Of a stretch of 64,000 nt of DNA, positions 1 to 11,280 are shown in pieces (positions within the stretch are counted from its first letter, which is position 1; each line of letters opens with the position of its first letter). Under the pieces are notes generated by a model, which saw nothing but the letters and a program-made list of their open reading frames with translations, was not told the DNA's origin and did not search any database. Source of the DNA: Terebella lapidaria (taxonomy: Eukaryota; Annelida; Polychaeta; Terebellida; Terebellidae); assembly GCA_949152475.1 (NCBI GenBank), contig OX424562.1, positions 22,754,209-22,818,208 of the forward strand, in the 5' to 3' direction. The translations under genes were made by a program, and so were the position numbers.

Positions 1-608
1 ACTAATCCCCTGAGCACAGGGAAATCGCCATACCTTTTTTCAGGTAAACATCTTCTAAACGTCGACACAACTTTAATACAGTTCATATCTTCACTTTGTT
101 CTCTTATTTATTTCAGTATGTGGCATTTACACACTTAAAAATAAAACAAAAGTACACAAATACTGGAAATAAATCGCGGAAGTGTGATATTTCAGATGCA
201 ACCGCTGTGTCTGTTGACAGTTTTGGAAGTATTCGTCTGACCACGTGATTGGATTAGCCAATCTGAGACAGGGCACATAAATGCTAGAAAAAGGCACAAG
301 TCACACGATAAATGTTCCATTGCTATCCATTTGTATATTGATTGGTTTGTATGTGTTTATTTGTCAAAATTACTGATCGCACTGCGTCAGGATTATCGGA
401 GTGCAATTTCATAGAGCTCTGCCTGGGGATAGGGTTAGGCAACAATAGGATCAACAAACAATCGTCTTCAGTGTGAGAGGATACCAACAACATGAACAAC
501 AACAGCAAACAATGCATCACATGAATTATGATTGTGTCAAAGAAATAAAACTTGTAGGTTTGCATCAAATTATAGCACATATACATGGAGCGTGTTTGCC
601 TTTTGCAG
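1..608. other. Left flank, no gene recognised
   Basis: AT-rich sequence without a convincing coding region. The only longer open frame, on the minus strand at 323-586, has no recognisable domain. Similarity to the second duplicated unit begins only near 609, so this stretch is either unique or the tail of an earlier unit outside the window. Confidence 0.4.
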
Positions 609-1083
609 CCTATATGTGCAATTCATGTACCAGGCGATAGTGCATCTAATCCCCTGGCCAGGGAATGGATACGCTATCAATGGCGGATGATATGATCATC
701 GCAGTAACACAGTAACCATGTTCTTTATCAGACCTACACAACATTAATATTGATGATCAGTGCCCAAATCCCTGGGAATACAACTGGACATAGTATGGTC
801 GCTCATTGTACATTATGATCATACATCTTGGTTATATTTGCCAATACATGATTCAAGGTCGGTCGTTATCAGTGATTTACATGCACTACCGTACCCAATA
901 GCGTTCAGGACGTGAGATAATTTGTTTATCAGTGTAGAAAATTGACGTTCGGATGGGACACTTTTTATTCTTACAAAACTACATTTATTTCAAATATTTC
1001 ATCTCTATGTTTTTATCCTTTCCATGCCAGTGTAAACATCACAATAGCATAGTTCTAACTTTCATAATTTCCCCATGTTTCAT

Positions 1084-1208
1084 GGCCCAAGTATCATACC
1101 CTGCGCCTTCCTCTATATTCAATGTGGATTAAAAAGGTGCGAGATGGATAAAATGGTATGTTTTCAGTGGACGAGTAGTATTGAGGAGCAGTGTGCGGTA
1201 CTTGGGCC
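1084..1208 (+). mobile_element. 125-bp MITE with 8-bp target duplication (hAT-like), copy 1
   Basis: The element begins GGCCCAAGTATC and ends with the inverse, GGTACTTGGGCC. It is flanked by the 8-bp direct repeat TGTTTCAT (1076-1083 and 1209-1216). The paralogous site near 13835 lacks the insert and has one copy of the target. An inverted copy of equal length lies at 1452-1576. An 8-bp duplication with short inverted ends is typical of hAT-derived MITEs; that superfamily assignment is an inference. It has no coding capacity. Confidence 0.85.
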
Positions 1209-1451
1209 TGTTTCATTATCGATGCATAATCCACACCGCCTGGTGCTACATACACTACATGATTAAATGTAATTTTATTGTTATTTTCATAATATGATCC
1301 ACTGGTAAATAAATCTTCAAAAGCTTGTGTTAGAATTTATGATTGGTTGACAAATCAACCGAAAGATCAGTACCTAATCCAACCGTAATCCATTGAGGGC
1401 ATGTACTGCTCCCGAAACATTTGATTAACAACCAAAGCCGTACCACGTCAT

Positions 1452-1576
1452 GGCCCAAGTACCGTACACTGCTCCTTACTACTACTCGTCCACTGAAAAC
1501 ATACCATTTAATCCGTCTCGCACCTTTTTAATCGTTATTGAATATAGAGGAAGGCGCAGGATATGATACTTGGGCC
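1452..1576 (-). mobile_element. 125-bp MITE with 8-bp target duplication (hAT-like), copy 2
   Basis: Its reverse complement matches the element at 1084-1208 end to end with few differences, and it has the same length. The flanks are CACGTCAT (1444-1451) and CACGTGAT (1577-1584), an 8-bp duplication with one mismatch. The paralogous site near 14178-14192 reads straight through without the insert. With copy 1 it forms an inverted pair about 240 bp apart. Confidence 0.85.
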
Positions 1577-3258
1577 CACGTGATCAGGGGAAGACAGTTG
1601 GACAATATAGGTGTTTTCTACACTTTTTATATAGTAGGCCTACACAATTGCCCAAAATCTACTGAAACAAAAATTCTGAAACAAACTCCATGTAGTAGGT
1701 GTAGAACATGTATGTACAGAAAACCAAAAGGCTACTGAGTTTGATATATTATTCAAACAAGGTCGTAGAACATGACTCGCGTTTTGCTGTAGTATTACCT
1801 GCAGATATCCATTTTCTCCTGCGCGTGTGTCCCATAAATACATTATACAATATCAATAAATATACTTGTTTGGGAAATCTCACACAGTTTGGAGCAGAAC
1901 AATGGAAACCAAGCCCAATGAATTGATCTCCTGCATGCCATTGACATCGAGGAAAACAGCTCAAAACCTATGCCTCATCAACATCAACAGAGTTTTTTTA
2001 ATGAACGAAATGAAAAATTATAGACATCCGATGCATCAACTCTGAATGAATATAAAAACGCAAGCCACAATATTGTGTGATTGGTCACATCTGTTTTAAA
2101 GGTAATGCCGTTGTTCTCTGGGCCTGCTTCGGGAGAACATAATTTGTTTAGTGTGCCCATATATCTCTATAATCTGACTAGAGATACATTCCCGTTCTCC
2201 ACAGTTTGGACACAGCAAAAAACATACCAATAGATTTATAGTTATGACAAACAGATTGTCATGCAGTTGGTATTTACCCGTACCTATTTTTGTTCTCGAA
2301 TCATCAAATGTGATTGATATCTGTTGCAATGCAATAACAATATTCAAATAAATACATATTTAAGTGATATAAAATTTTGCACTCGTTTCCCCTACAAAGT
2401 ATCCACAAACCCAGTGATTCAAGTACACAATATCAAATACCAGAGATAATATAAACTGTTGAGTACATTCGAGGAACCCATTTGCTCAGATTTAATCTAT
2501 TGCTTTACTGATTACATATCAATAAAGGTATCTTGCTGGTTATTGCAACTACCCATTCGATTGTTACAGTGACTCATTTGACATGCGAGAGATAATGTTT
2601 CACATTTCATTACGCGACGCAGTCTCATTTCATACAAATTCTATGGTGAAGACGATGTCTTCATTTTCAAGGACAAATCACCTGTCAGAGTAGGAAAACA
2701 GAAACCAGACAACTGCACTGACATAGCATCTTTTATTTTTAAAAATCAACAACGCAAAAATGCATGATGTGAACGAATGTATATGCGCGTTGGCATTTAT
2801 TGACGTTACCTGGAAGATGTTACCTGGAAGTTAAACTGATTATTGTGATTTCCATCACTATTATACATCTGACGTATGTGATCTTCAAGCAATTACGCTG
2901 TATATTCTTTCGTATTCCCGTTGTTTGGGTATTGCTGCGAGGGAACTGCTTCGAACGAAAGTATGCGGAACGCTGACTTTGAATGTCAATTTTTTACAAA
3001 CTTGAGGTTGCCCTGAACATTTTGTAGTGTTTGCATTTCTCGTAGGCAGCTACTGATTAGTTTTGCATGGGAAACCAAAACATAGAATGCCACTTTAAGG
3101 AACTGAATAGCGCCATACTAAGTCACAATTCTACCTGTTATGTTAAACAATGATAGATGCGAAGCTGACGACGATCATACCGAGAACAAACAGGTACCGC
3201 AGATGTTTGGCTTCCCGACTTGGTGGCAACTCTGTCGTGGAGAGTTGGTAATATCAAT

Positions 3259-3470
3259 GTATGTATCAACCTATTACCGCTGTAAACCAAATTTTTATGA
3301 TGCCAATAAAACACCTAATATCAAAAAGTTTCAGAATAGAAACAAAGCCCGACCAAACATTCATATCTGAAGCCACACTGGTGCCATCAGGGGCAGACAG
3401 TGTGTAATTATAGTTGTTTCTACTGTACACCAGATGGAGTTAGTGTACAACTGCCCTAGGAAAAAAATAG
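3259..3470 (+). repeat. ~210-bp dispersed repeat, insertion in block X copy 1
   Basis: In copy 1 of block X, 212 bp separate ATATCAAT from TGGACCTATC. In copy 2 (about 21508) these are practically adjacent, so this is an insertion, or less likely a clean loss from copy 2. The insert starts GTATGTATCAACCTATTACC and ends in an A-rich run. Related sequence occurs at 29009-29125 (minus, same start), 29225-29510 (plus) and 12303-12520 (plus). It may be a SINE or MITE; no clear target duplication or tRNA-like promoter was seen. Confidence 0.6.
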
Positions 3471-4077
3471 TGGACCTATCTGCAATAGCTACAAAGCACA
3501 GTTCTCAACTTGATGAATATCAATGATGGTTTAGTTGATTCAGCAAATACTAAGCATGTCAGATATGATGTCAAAATACCATCCTAATGCCATACATGTA
3601 TCCAACTATCGTAACTATGGAGCACAGTTATCAATTCGACAACAAGGAACATACAAATGGTGACAAATAGCACGCTCCAAGAAAGTACGTGTTTATAACC
3701 TTTCCAAGTTAGAATAGAATTTATTTTATTTCGACACACTTAAATGTATTTACATGAGGGATTACAAAAAAACTGTTTGATAGAAGTCCGGACTTCACAT
3801 AGCCACAGTTGGTTGTCTTCCCATGAAACCCGTTTTGATGAAGTAATAGTGACGGTAACCTAACAAAAAAAATAATAATAATGGCAATAATAATACTAAA
3901 AAAGGTGGACAAAAATCAATAATAAGCTCTCAAAACGGTGCACGACAATTATATGCCAGTGAGATGATGGATGAGAGTGAGAATGAAGTTGTCCTTTCGG
4001 GAGAGAGCCGCCGTTGGTTGATAGCTGGTGAATGAAAAACCCCGCCAGTAACATGAATGAAAATATTTTCAGGCAAG

Positions 4078-5895
4078 TCAGAGGCTTGTACAGGAAGGGG
4101 AACCAACTTGTGGACGGCAATCCGGACATACATTGTTTTGACACTTTACGGTTGATTTATATTGGTCTGTAAGACGTTTTGATATTTTTTGCTTGAATGT
4201 ATTACGATTTTTTATTGAATGTATATCATTTCCCATTATATTCCAATTTTTCCCTGCTATATTTCGGGGGGAGCGTTGTGACAGATGTGAACGGCTTATC
4301 GTGAGAGTCACGTGGGTTGATTGACGGGTTTTTATATGTATATATGTTTCAGGGAAAAAGCCCTGAAATGATATAGGCAACCGATTCGACCTGTAGTCAT
4401 GTACAAGTAGAGCAGTAAATAACTTATGTACGTCTGGTACCTTTAATATTTTGTCTTTCTTGAATAGCGGGTCAGTGTGTGCATTATATTTTTTGTTGTT
4501 CATTATTCTGATAACCTTCTTTTGCAGAGTAAATATTTTGTTTGCAGATGCAGCATGTCCCCAGGCAGTGATGCCATACGTAATATGGCCATGAAATAGT
4601 GCGAAATAAATTGCTTTCAGTGCATCAAGTGGAAGAAATTTTTTTACTCTGTTTAACATGCAGATAGTGCCGCATAACTTTGTTTTAAGTTTTGACATAT
4701 GTGCTTTCCAAGAGAGTTGCTCGTCAATTGTGAGCCCGAGGAATTTGACAGTTGGAAGGCGGAGTATTTCAACATCATTTAGACTCAAATTTAGGTCCTC
4801 GTCAGGCGGTATCCGCTTATTTGAAAATAAAGAATGGTTGTTTTTTTTAACATTAATGGCTAATTTGTTAGCTTTGAACCAGCAGTCAAGTTTTTTTAAT
4901 TCATAATTAGTTTTCTGATATAAATAAGTTAGGTTTGTACCTGACATATATACAGTAGTGTCATCTGCGTAAGACAATAAATTTAATTCCGTTGATGCTT
5001 TCACGTCATTTATGTAAATCAGGAATAATATGGGTCCCAAGATGCTTCCTTGAGGAACACCACAGGTTATATTTTTAGGTGAAGAACAGTAGTCATTTAT
5101 CTGCACAAACTGTTTTCTATTAGTAAGGTAGTTCCTAAACCACTCAAGGCAAATTCCACGTATTCCATAATATTCAAGTTTCCTCATCAAAGTGTCATGG
5201 TTAATGGTATCAAAAGCTTTTGATAGATCTATGAAGACCGCTAAAATTGACTCTCTAGTTGGTTTGTTATCACCGTCAGATATATCCTGAATTAGTTGCA
5301 AAATGGGATGTATAGTGGAGTGTTTCTTTCTGAAACCATATTGGTGTTTGTTCAAGATATTGTTACACTCCAGAAAACTTGTTAGTCGATTGCATATCAG
5401 CTTTTCCAGGAGTTTCGATATTGAAGGGAGTAGGCTGATAGGTCGATAATTATTCATGAACTTATTATTACCGTTTTTAAAAATTGGAATTATTTTTGCA
5501 ATTTTAAGATCCTGGGGTACTACACCAGTACTTATGGACTGGTTGAATATATGCGTCAATGGGATAGCTATGGTATCAACGATTTCTTTAAGAAGTTTGG
5601 AAGACATATTATCATGACCTTGGCTAGTTTTAGATTTCAGCTTTGACGCAACCTTAATTAGCTCGGATGGTGTAATTGGGGTGAGGTAGAGATTAGTATA
5701 AGAATATGCGGGCATATAAAATGAAAAGTGTTTCTCCACTTTTGGTACACTGTCACTAACAGATTGTCCTATGGAAGAAAAGAAAATATTGAAATGTTCT
5801 GCGATATCGGCTGGGTCACTTATTTCTAAGCCATTCACGGAGAAGGTGCTAGGTAACGTATCGTAGGATTTTGTAGAGATCAGAGTTTTCAACAT
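4078..5895 (-). CDS. LINE-A ORF2, reverse transcriptase part (605 aa)
   Basis: This is the reverse transcriptase of a Jockey/CR1/L2-type LINE. Motifs in order: IAKIIPIFK and NNYRPISLLP (about residue 140-155), HQYGFRKKHST, FIDLSKAFDTINHDTL with the first catalytic Asp, GVPQGSILGPILFLIYINDV, the SYADDTT active site, and VKFLGLTID. The C-terminal part carries the conserved YGITAWGHA and LQKKVIRI segments seen in related elements. The frame is open for its full length. The first Met is internal, because homologous residues continue upstream in the same frame beyond 5895. It lies directly downstream of the endonuclease half and was once continuous with it. Confidence 0.85.
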   Translation of the reverse strand: MLKTLISTKSYDTLPSTFSVNGLEISDPADIAEHFNIFFSSIGQSVSDSVPKVEKHFSFYMPAYSYTNLYLTPITPSELIKVASKLKSKTSQGHDNMSSKLLKEIVDTIAIPLTHIFNQSISTGVVPQDLKIAKIIPIFKNGNNKFMNNYRPISLLPSISKLLEKLICNRLTSFLECNNILNKHQYGFRKKHSTIHPILQLIQDISDGDNKPTRESILAVFIDLSKAFDTINHDTLMRKLEYYGIRGICLEWFRNYLTNRKQFVQINDYCSSPKNITCGVPQGSILGPILFLIYINDVKASTELNLLSYADDTTVYMSGTNLTYLYQKTNYELKKLDCWFKANKLAINVKKNNHSLFSNKRIPPDEDLNLSLNDVEILRLPTVKFLGLTIDEQLSWKAHMSKLKTKLCGTICMLNRVKKFLPLDALKAIYFALFHGHITYGITAWGHAASANKIFTLQKKVIRIMNNKKYNAHTDPLFKKDKILKVPDVHKLFTALLVHDYRSNRLPISFQGFFPETYIHIKTRQSTHVTLTISRSHLSQRSPRNIAGKNWNIMGNDIHSIKNRNTFKQKISKRLTDQYKSTVKCQNNVCPDCRPQVGSPSCTSL

Positions 5896-7202
5896 TTTCC
5901 AGGTTTGTTTAATATTGTTTTTATTCTTATCAAAAATGTTGTTATAGTATAAGCATTTCGCTTTCCGTTTGGTTTTGTTGACAGATAAGTTTTGTATACG
6001 GTCAAATTATGTTGATTCGGATGTTTAAGTTGTTTATGGTATAGTTTGATTTTTGTCCGTGAAGAAATAAGGAGTCCATTGGTGATCCATGGATCGTGCT
6101 TAACAAATTTTCTATGTGTCGTAATCGTTTTAATTGGAAAAGCCACCTCGTAAGCCTCAGAACACATTTTCGCAAAAACATTATATGCCCAGTCGGGATT
6201 TTCCTCAGCAAGTATGTTTGTGTAGTCATATGTCGTCAGTGATTCTCGAAAGGTGCGTATATTTGATTCCTTGAAGGATCTTATTTTAATTTGCGTTGGA
6301 GGCAGGGAGTCCATCAAATCCTCAATGAGTGTAAAGATACCGAAATGGTCTGACAAGTCACTGATAATGATACCAGTCTCATACTTAGATTCGAAGTCAT
6401 TCGTATACATATGATCAATTAAAGTCGCTGAGTGGGATGTTACACGTGTTGGTTTCAGTATTAAAGGTAGCATATTTGCTTCGAATAGTTCGTCCACATA
6501 TTCATGAGTTCGTTTGTGCGTCTCGAATTGCAAGAGATCAATATTGAAGTCTCCCATTAGTAATATCTTTTTGTTTTCTGATTTAATTTGTTGCATCAAT
6601 TCAAATAAAGTATGTTCAAAGATATCCAGGCTTGCTTTTGGTGGTGTGTTGGGTCTGTAGATTGTCCCGATTACGAGGGTGTTTTTTGTTGTTTTAATCT
6701 CTATGAATAAGGATTCAAATACATTAGGAATAAATATAGAAATATCTTTCCGCAATATATATTGTAGATTTTCTTTCACATACATCCCAACCCCTCCGTG
6801 TGCATTATTTCCTTCCCGTGTGGCAGAGAGTAACTTATTATAACCAGGAAGCGTGTAATTGATAAGATCGTGTTTTTGGAAAATTTCTGTTAAACCGATA
6901 ACATCAAACGCAAAATTGTCACCAGTCATTTCAGCCAATAATTCAGTTAACTTGTTCCATTTAGCACTCAAACTTTGGCAATTTATACAAAACAGAGATA
7001 GACTATATCTCTCTGGCTTGCATGTGTTAACAAATTGTACTGGCATGTAATAGTTACACTCAGATGTGAAATTGTGAAATGGAGATATGGCACCTTCCTC
7101 ATCAATGCCATCGTCATGAAGAAATTCTTCATACATCCCGCGTAAATTTCTATCAAGCATGACCTGGCTGGAAGCTGTATCGGTCTTTTGACTTGCCATC
7201 AT
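5889..7202 (-). CDS. LINE-A ORF2, endonuclease part (437 aa)
   Basis: This is the APE-type endonuclease half of a LINE polyprotein, which nicks target DNA for target-primed reverse transcription. Visible motifs are LFCINCQSL (start of the domain, about residue 70), VIGLTEIF (catalytic Glu), LMGDFNIDLL, LIDHMYTN and the C-terminal SDLSDHFGIF (catalytic Asp-His). An N-terminal stretch of about 65 residues is acidic and without a recognised domain. The frame ends just before the RT frame. Near the end the reading shifts: another frame in 5895-5990 continues naturally into the RT protein, so one frameshift separates the two halves of what was a single ORF. Confidence 0.8.
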   Translation of the reverse strand: MMASQKTDTASSQVMLDRNLRGMYEEFLHDDGIDEEGAISPFHNFTSECNYYMPVQFVNTCKPERYSLSLFCINCQSLSAKWNKLTELLAEMTGDNFAFDVIGLTEIFQKHDLINYTLPGYNKLLSATREGNNAHGGVGMYVKENLQYILRKDISIFIPNVFESLFIEIKTTKNTLVIGTIYRPNTPPKASLDIFEHTLFELMQQIKSENKKILLMGDFNIDLLQFETHKRTHEYVDELFEANMLPLILKPTRVTSHSATLIDHMYTNDFESKYETGIIISDLSDHFGIFTLIEDLMDSLPPTQIKIRSFKESNIRTFRESLTTYDYTNILAEENPDWAYNVFAKMCSEAYEVAFPIKTITTHRKFVKHDPWITNGLLISSRTKIKLYHKQLKHPNQHNLTVYKTYLSTKPNGKRNAYTITTFLIRIKTILNKPGKC

Positions 7203-7588
7203 GAAGTCGTACCGCCAGGGCTCTCATCCAACCCGCCACCCCCACACGGAATGGCTCGTCCCGAGAAGACAACATGAGGAAATGTGAGATGATGCATGTA
7301 CTGATGAGTGGGTGAGTACAAAACAACAATATGTGGACAATACATACAAACATATACAAATACTCGACAGATCTGCGTATCAATGTCGAGATAAAGCATT
7401 GATCTCAAGTGGGTATAGGCCTATCTCAGATATATTGAGCAATGTTCACCACTGTATTAAATTTACTCAATAACAAAGGCTGAGCACGCAGTATCGTCTA
7501 GGGATTTCTGGTCAATATTGAACTCACTATATCGTGACGAAACATATACATCAAAACAATAACATTATCGAACTATAGAGTTGTTGTT

Positions 7589-8580
7589 AAGATTGTGTAT
7601 CGAGTACGATGCACATACTTTCAATGGTTCCATACCATGTGCAATTTTGGATCATGTCTCGGCCGTTTCATGACAAACTTACATGAAATTTGGAATATAT
7701 ATTCTCTATATATCCATGGAGCTGACGCAAACAAGAGATTGAAGATTTCATAAATAAATTAGTATATAAATGGAGTTGAATATTGCTCGAACAAATGTAA
7801 CTTACGTTGCGTACACGAAGCATTACATGGTGTAGTTTCTTAACTACAGCGAGTGCACATATCTATGATCAATAACCTACTCTCATATTTCAAGTATCCC
7901 ATCGATATTCATGTCAAATTGATGCGCAAATGTGTATATCTATTGCGATCCCCTGAAAATGTCTTGTGCCGCTGGTCAGTGAAGCGCTAAGTACAGATCA
8001 GCGGATTATTCGTATGGCAAATACCGTCAATGCTCAGCTGTCGAGAACGTTGTACTCAGGAATGAGATGTTGTTGTGATTTTGGTTCTATACTGCACTTA
8101 GAAAATATCAGAGTCGCTGAATTCTTGATGTAGTTTGCGGTTGTGTTTACAATGCCAACGGATATAGACGTTATTAATGCGATTGATAATCAATTTCTTT
8201 TGCCCAGTGTATCTTCAATGCCGATGGTATATAACATGCTATTTTGACCATCAAAATCCCATCAAGTGTTGAGGTAAATCCCAAAACAGGCAGTAGGTTA
8301 TTGTTCTATGATATGTAGTCTAACCATAGTCAAGAAACTGTACCCTAAAATGTTGTCTGTTTTCTATGTAAGTTACATTTAAATGGCGGTGTATAACGTT
8401 CAGGATCTTTATGAATATCGACTGGGTCTTCAATCTGGCCATTGGACAAGCCTTGTAGTTACGGATAGAACCTACGCAACAATTTTCAGCGCAATCCATT
8501 AAAACACTGCAGAGTTATAGGCCAAACAAAACATACCAGAATTCTGCTGATAAGGCATGGATCCTGACTGATAAGCATCC
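7589..8580 (-). mobile_element. ~990-bp TTAA-flanked element, copy 1
   Basis: TTAA stands at both borders (7585-7588 and 8581-8584). The 992-bp interior is the reverse complement of 15241-16230, which is also bordered by TTAA. The two copies differ at only a few positions where compared, so one moved or was converted recently. Terminal inversions are weak (GGATGCTTATC against GATTGCGTATC). No transposase frame is present. TTAA targets are characteristic of piggyBac-type transposases, so a non-autonomous relative is plausible. Confidence 0.75.
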
Positions 8581-8584
8581 TTAA

Positions 8585-9490
8585 CACGTGGTATGTTATA
8601 ATTGGACCATGGTACTGAATTACAAGCAACAAACCAACTTGTGGTTATTCGCACATGGAGTTGTATCATCTGACATGGAGGATTACAATTGAATAACTAC
8701 GCACAGATGCTTTACATACTTCTATGTACAGTACAGTCAATTGTTTTACACAATCGCACAATATTGTGTTATACGCAGGACTAGTGACTTGGAGTACCTG
8801 AAGCAGATCAGCTGACACAAGACATTGTTATTTGCACAAGACATTGTTATTTGCCATCAGCTGATCCACTACATAAGTACTTATTTGGTATATGATGTCT
8901 GTTTCACCTGTATCATAATTGAACAAATTATAAACTATTAATATTGTTCAGCCTATTGATGCAATGCATTAGAGGTGTGGAATGTTGGGTATGGTGTACA
9001 TAATAGGTTATGTATTTTTGTCATTGTTATTAATGTGTGTATTGAGATTGCCACACTGGGATCAAGAGCTTACCAGAAAAGTTTATTATAATACTACGAT
9101 GTAGTACTAATGTCAGGGATTGCTACTGAATTCCCTCAGTGTGGAGCGTGAAAGTATTGTATTTTCGGGAGAAATTTAACACATTGAAACGAATGTTGTT
9201 AAGTTTGATGTTTTTCATACCTGTTTAACATACCTGTCCAATAGATTTTGTTAATTTTTTTCGTGACTTGGTAACGGTCTGATGCTCTGGTGAACGTTAC
9301 ATTGATGCGTTGCTGATCATGTATTCTTTCCTTGGACATCTGAAATTTTCACTGATGATTGAGGTTTTCATTATTTTTGCCGTGGAGTGAGTTATAAGTA
9401 ATATAATACAACATGATGACGCATTCCTGTAGAACGTATGCTTTGCATGTTGCAATATAAGATATGAAAACAACACACACTGTGAAAATT
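8585..9490. repeat. Remainder of duplicated unit 1, no gene
   Basis: Non-coding. Bases 9075-9310 align with 22380-22560 (shared ACTAATGTCAGGGA and TGACTTGGTAACG). Bases 9310-9490 align with 27900-28075. Bases 8632-8690 resemble 21695-21745. A short tandem duplication of a segment containing GACATTGTTATTTGC lies at about 8826-8865. These matches show that unit 1 and unit 2 were collinear before the insertions. Confidence 0.6.
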
Positions 9491-9544
9491 AGGCCAAGGG
9501 CCGAAGATAGGATACCGGACAATATATATGTTTAATATTTTAGA

Positions 9545-10200
9545 TATTAGCCAGGTGGAAAATCAAGTTCAAAGTCATGAGAATATTCAGCATATATCAT
9601 TTCCTGTTCGCAGTTGATTATTAAGCTGTAAAGTCGATAATGAGCGTGATATTAGCCTTTTTGTTCTCTGACCTTGAAAATGAGGTCAAAGGTCGAATTC
9701 AAGGTCATGGCAATATTCAGCATATATCATTTTCTATATGTTCACAATTGATTCCTAAGTTGTAAAGTCGATAATAAGCGTGATATTAGCCATTTTGTCC
9801 TGTGACCTTGAAAATTAGGTCATAGGTCGAATTGAAGGTCACGACAATTTTCAGAACATATCATTTCCTATATGTTGACAATTGATCCCTAAGCTGTAAA
9901 GTCGATAATAAGCGAGACATTAGCCATTTTGTACTGTGACCTTGAAAATGAAGTCAAAGGTCAAATTCAAGGTCATGATAGTATTCAGTATCATTTCGTA
10001 TATGTTGACAATTGATTCCTAAGCTGTCATCTCGATAATAAGCGAGATATTAGCTATTTTGTGCTCTGACCTTGAAACTGAGGTCAGAGGTCAAAGTCAA
10101 GGTCACGAGAATATTCAGCATATATCATTTCCTATATGTCAACAATTGATTCCTAGTCTCTAATCTCAATATTAAGTGAGATGTTAGGCATCATGTGTCC
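9545..10200 (-). repeat. Core tandem repeats of the Helitron-like element, copy 1
   Basis: About five units spaced close to 130 bp recur here. Each contains an ATAAGCGTGATATTAGCC-like segment, a TTGACAATTGATTCCTA-like segment and a GACCTTGAAAATGAGGTCA-like segment. The same unit occurs about four times in the copy at 25196 and about ten times in the copy at 39183, so the array varies in length between insertions. Confidence 0.8.
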
Positions 10201-10284
10201 CATTATGAAGCATAGGAGAATTTAACATGGGAAAGTCCCATTTGGGCCGAGTTTGGGCCAAAATTGCCCATTTCGAGCGATTCA

Positions 10285-10991
10285 TTTCACTTCCCGATAC
10301 ATAGAGGATGTATTGTCCTAAATAATCCCAAGTTTGGTGATCATTTGGATGTCATATATCCTAAGGAACTTGAAATTAAGGATACTACAGACTCCGCTAA
10401 TTTTTCCAACTATCCAGACCTGAGGTTGGAGATTGATAATGAATCTAACCTGTCAACTAGATTATATGACAAACGTGATGATTTCAATTTTTCCATAGTC
10501 AATTTCCCTTTTCTAAGCAGCAACATTCCTATGTCACCGGCATATGGTGTGTTTGTTTCTCAACTTATACGCTATTCCAGAGCTAGTTGCAAATATGAGG
10601 ACTTTGTGCATCGAAGTGCCCAGCTAGTCTCTAAACTGCTGCGACAAGGATATGTTTTACCAAGACTTATAGCTGCGTTTAAGAAATTCTATTGACGTCA
10701 TCATGATCTGGTTGATAAATACACCAAATCCATATCTGCCATGCAACTAGATCTATTTTCATGTTAATTTTGGGGAATTCATGACGGGTGCCACTAGTGG
10801 GGCAGGAAATGCTCACTCTTTCCGGAACACCTGATTTCACCTCCTAATGGCCATTTTAGGGGGTTCATGAGTTTCCCTGTCATTTTTGTTTTCTCACACT
10901 TCGTATGCCTGATATGACTTTTTGTCCCCGGACTATGAGACCCTGTTTTGTTTGCTCGGAATACTTAATACTGGGTATTGATTCCACGTCT
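10285..10991 (+). pseudogene. 5'-truncated retroelement fragment with RT C-terminal protein remnant
   Basis: A 707-bp insert sits inside the Helitron-like element, flanked by the direct repeat ATTCA (10280-10284 and 10992-10996). It splits the host element's TTGAATCGCTCGAA motif. Its plus strand encodes ELEIKDTTDSAN, LYDKRDDFNF, IVNFPF, SPAYGVFVSQLIRYSRA and GRHHDLVD-like segments. I recognise these as the C-terminal part of a reverse-transcriptase protein common in aquatic animals; its clade (Penelope-like or other) is unresolved. The piece is truncated and broken. It lies opposite to the element that carries it, so it is a passenger and not the element's own gene. Confidence 0.6.
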
Positions 10992-11280
10992 ATTCAAGCG
11001 CAACGAAACGTATACACATCACAGGAGTACATAGGAGGAGTGTTATGTATCAAAAACAAAAACAAAAATACTAAACAGATTTTGAGAAAATGGCCGCCAA
11101 TGTCCAAAATCAGGAATTTTTCGTCGAAAATGGCCGCAATTTGGAAAAAAAAAGCGCAAATTTTTTGTGCAAAATTTCAGAAAAATTCACCCATAAACAG
11201 AAAAGATAAACATGTGGACGACGACGACGACGGACACAACGCCATGCCAATAGGTTATCGGACCAAAGTTCCGGTAACCT

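Larger units (their letters stand above)
609..3655 (+). repeat. Segmental duplication block X, copy 1
   Basis: This block aligns along its length with 13368-15186 plus 20300-21690, and more weakly with 30420-31650. The left edge is near 609/13368, where both copies read ATATGTGCAATTC. The right edge is near 3655/21690, after a shared ACAAGGAACATACAAAT. Differences are scattered substitutions plus discrete insertions. Copy 1 alone carries the two 125-bp elements at 1084 and 1452 and the 212-bp repeat at 3259. Copy 2 alone carries a LINE and a MITE. Open frames inside the block are not kept between copies, so it looks non-coding. Confidence 0.8.
3711..7400 (-). mobile_element. LINE-A, CR1/L2-group non-LTR retrotransposon, near full length
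   Basis: On the minus strand an endonuclease frame is followed by a reverse transcriptase frame, then a 3' tail rich in AATAAA-like sequence that ends near 3711. The order of domains (APE-type endonuclease, RT, C-terminal region) and motifs such as SYADDT and GVPQGSILGP are those of Jockey/CR1/L2-type LINEs. It lies in an insertion zone (3656 to about 8620) relative to the second copy of the segmental duplication. The 5' boundary is uncertain and no target duplication was identified. It resembles LINE-B at 15187-20285 in both domains. Confidence 0.75.
9491..11280 (-). mobile_element. Helitron-like element with ~130-bp core repeats, copy 1
   Basis: In element orientation it starts AGGTTACCGGAAC inside a hairpin-forming pair (AGGTTACC and GATAACCT) at 11280. 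It ends near 9491 at a second small hairpin (TAGGCCAAGGGCC on the plus strand). Between them lie about five tandem ~130-bp units at roughly 9545-10200. The paralogous site near 28075-28090 has no insert: its A-run corresponds to the A/T-run split by this element, which fixes the ends. Length without the nested insert at 10285 is about 1.1 kb. No helicase or Rep frame is present. It resembles non-canonical Helitrons and the 'pearl' elements of bivalves; the class is an inference. Confidence 0.65.

Noticed and set aside
4658-4906. Plus-strand frames across the LINE RT regions
   Set aside because: Antisense shadows of the RT coding sequence.
10264-10695. Reading the 143-aa frame as an intact host gene
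   Set aside because: It is the C-terminal piece of a mobile-element protein inside an insertion with flanking repeats, and it begins at a non-ATG codon.
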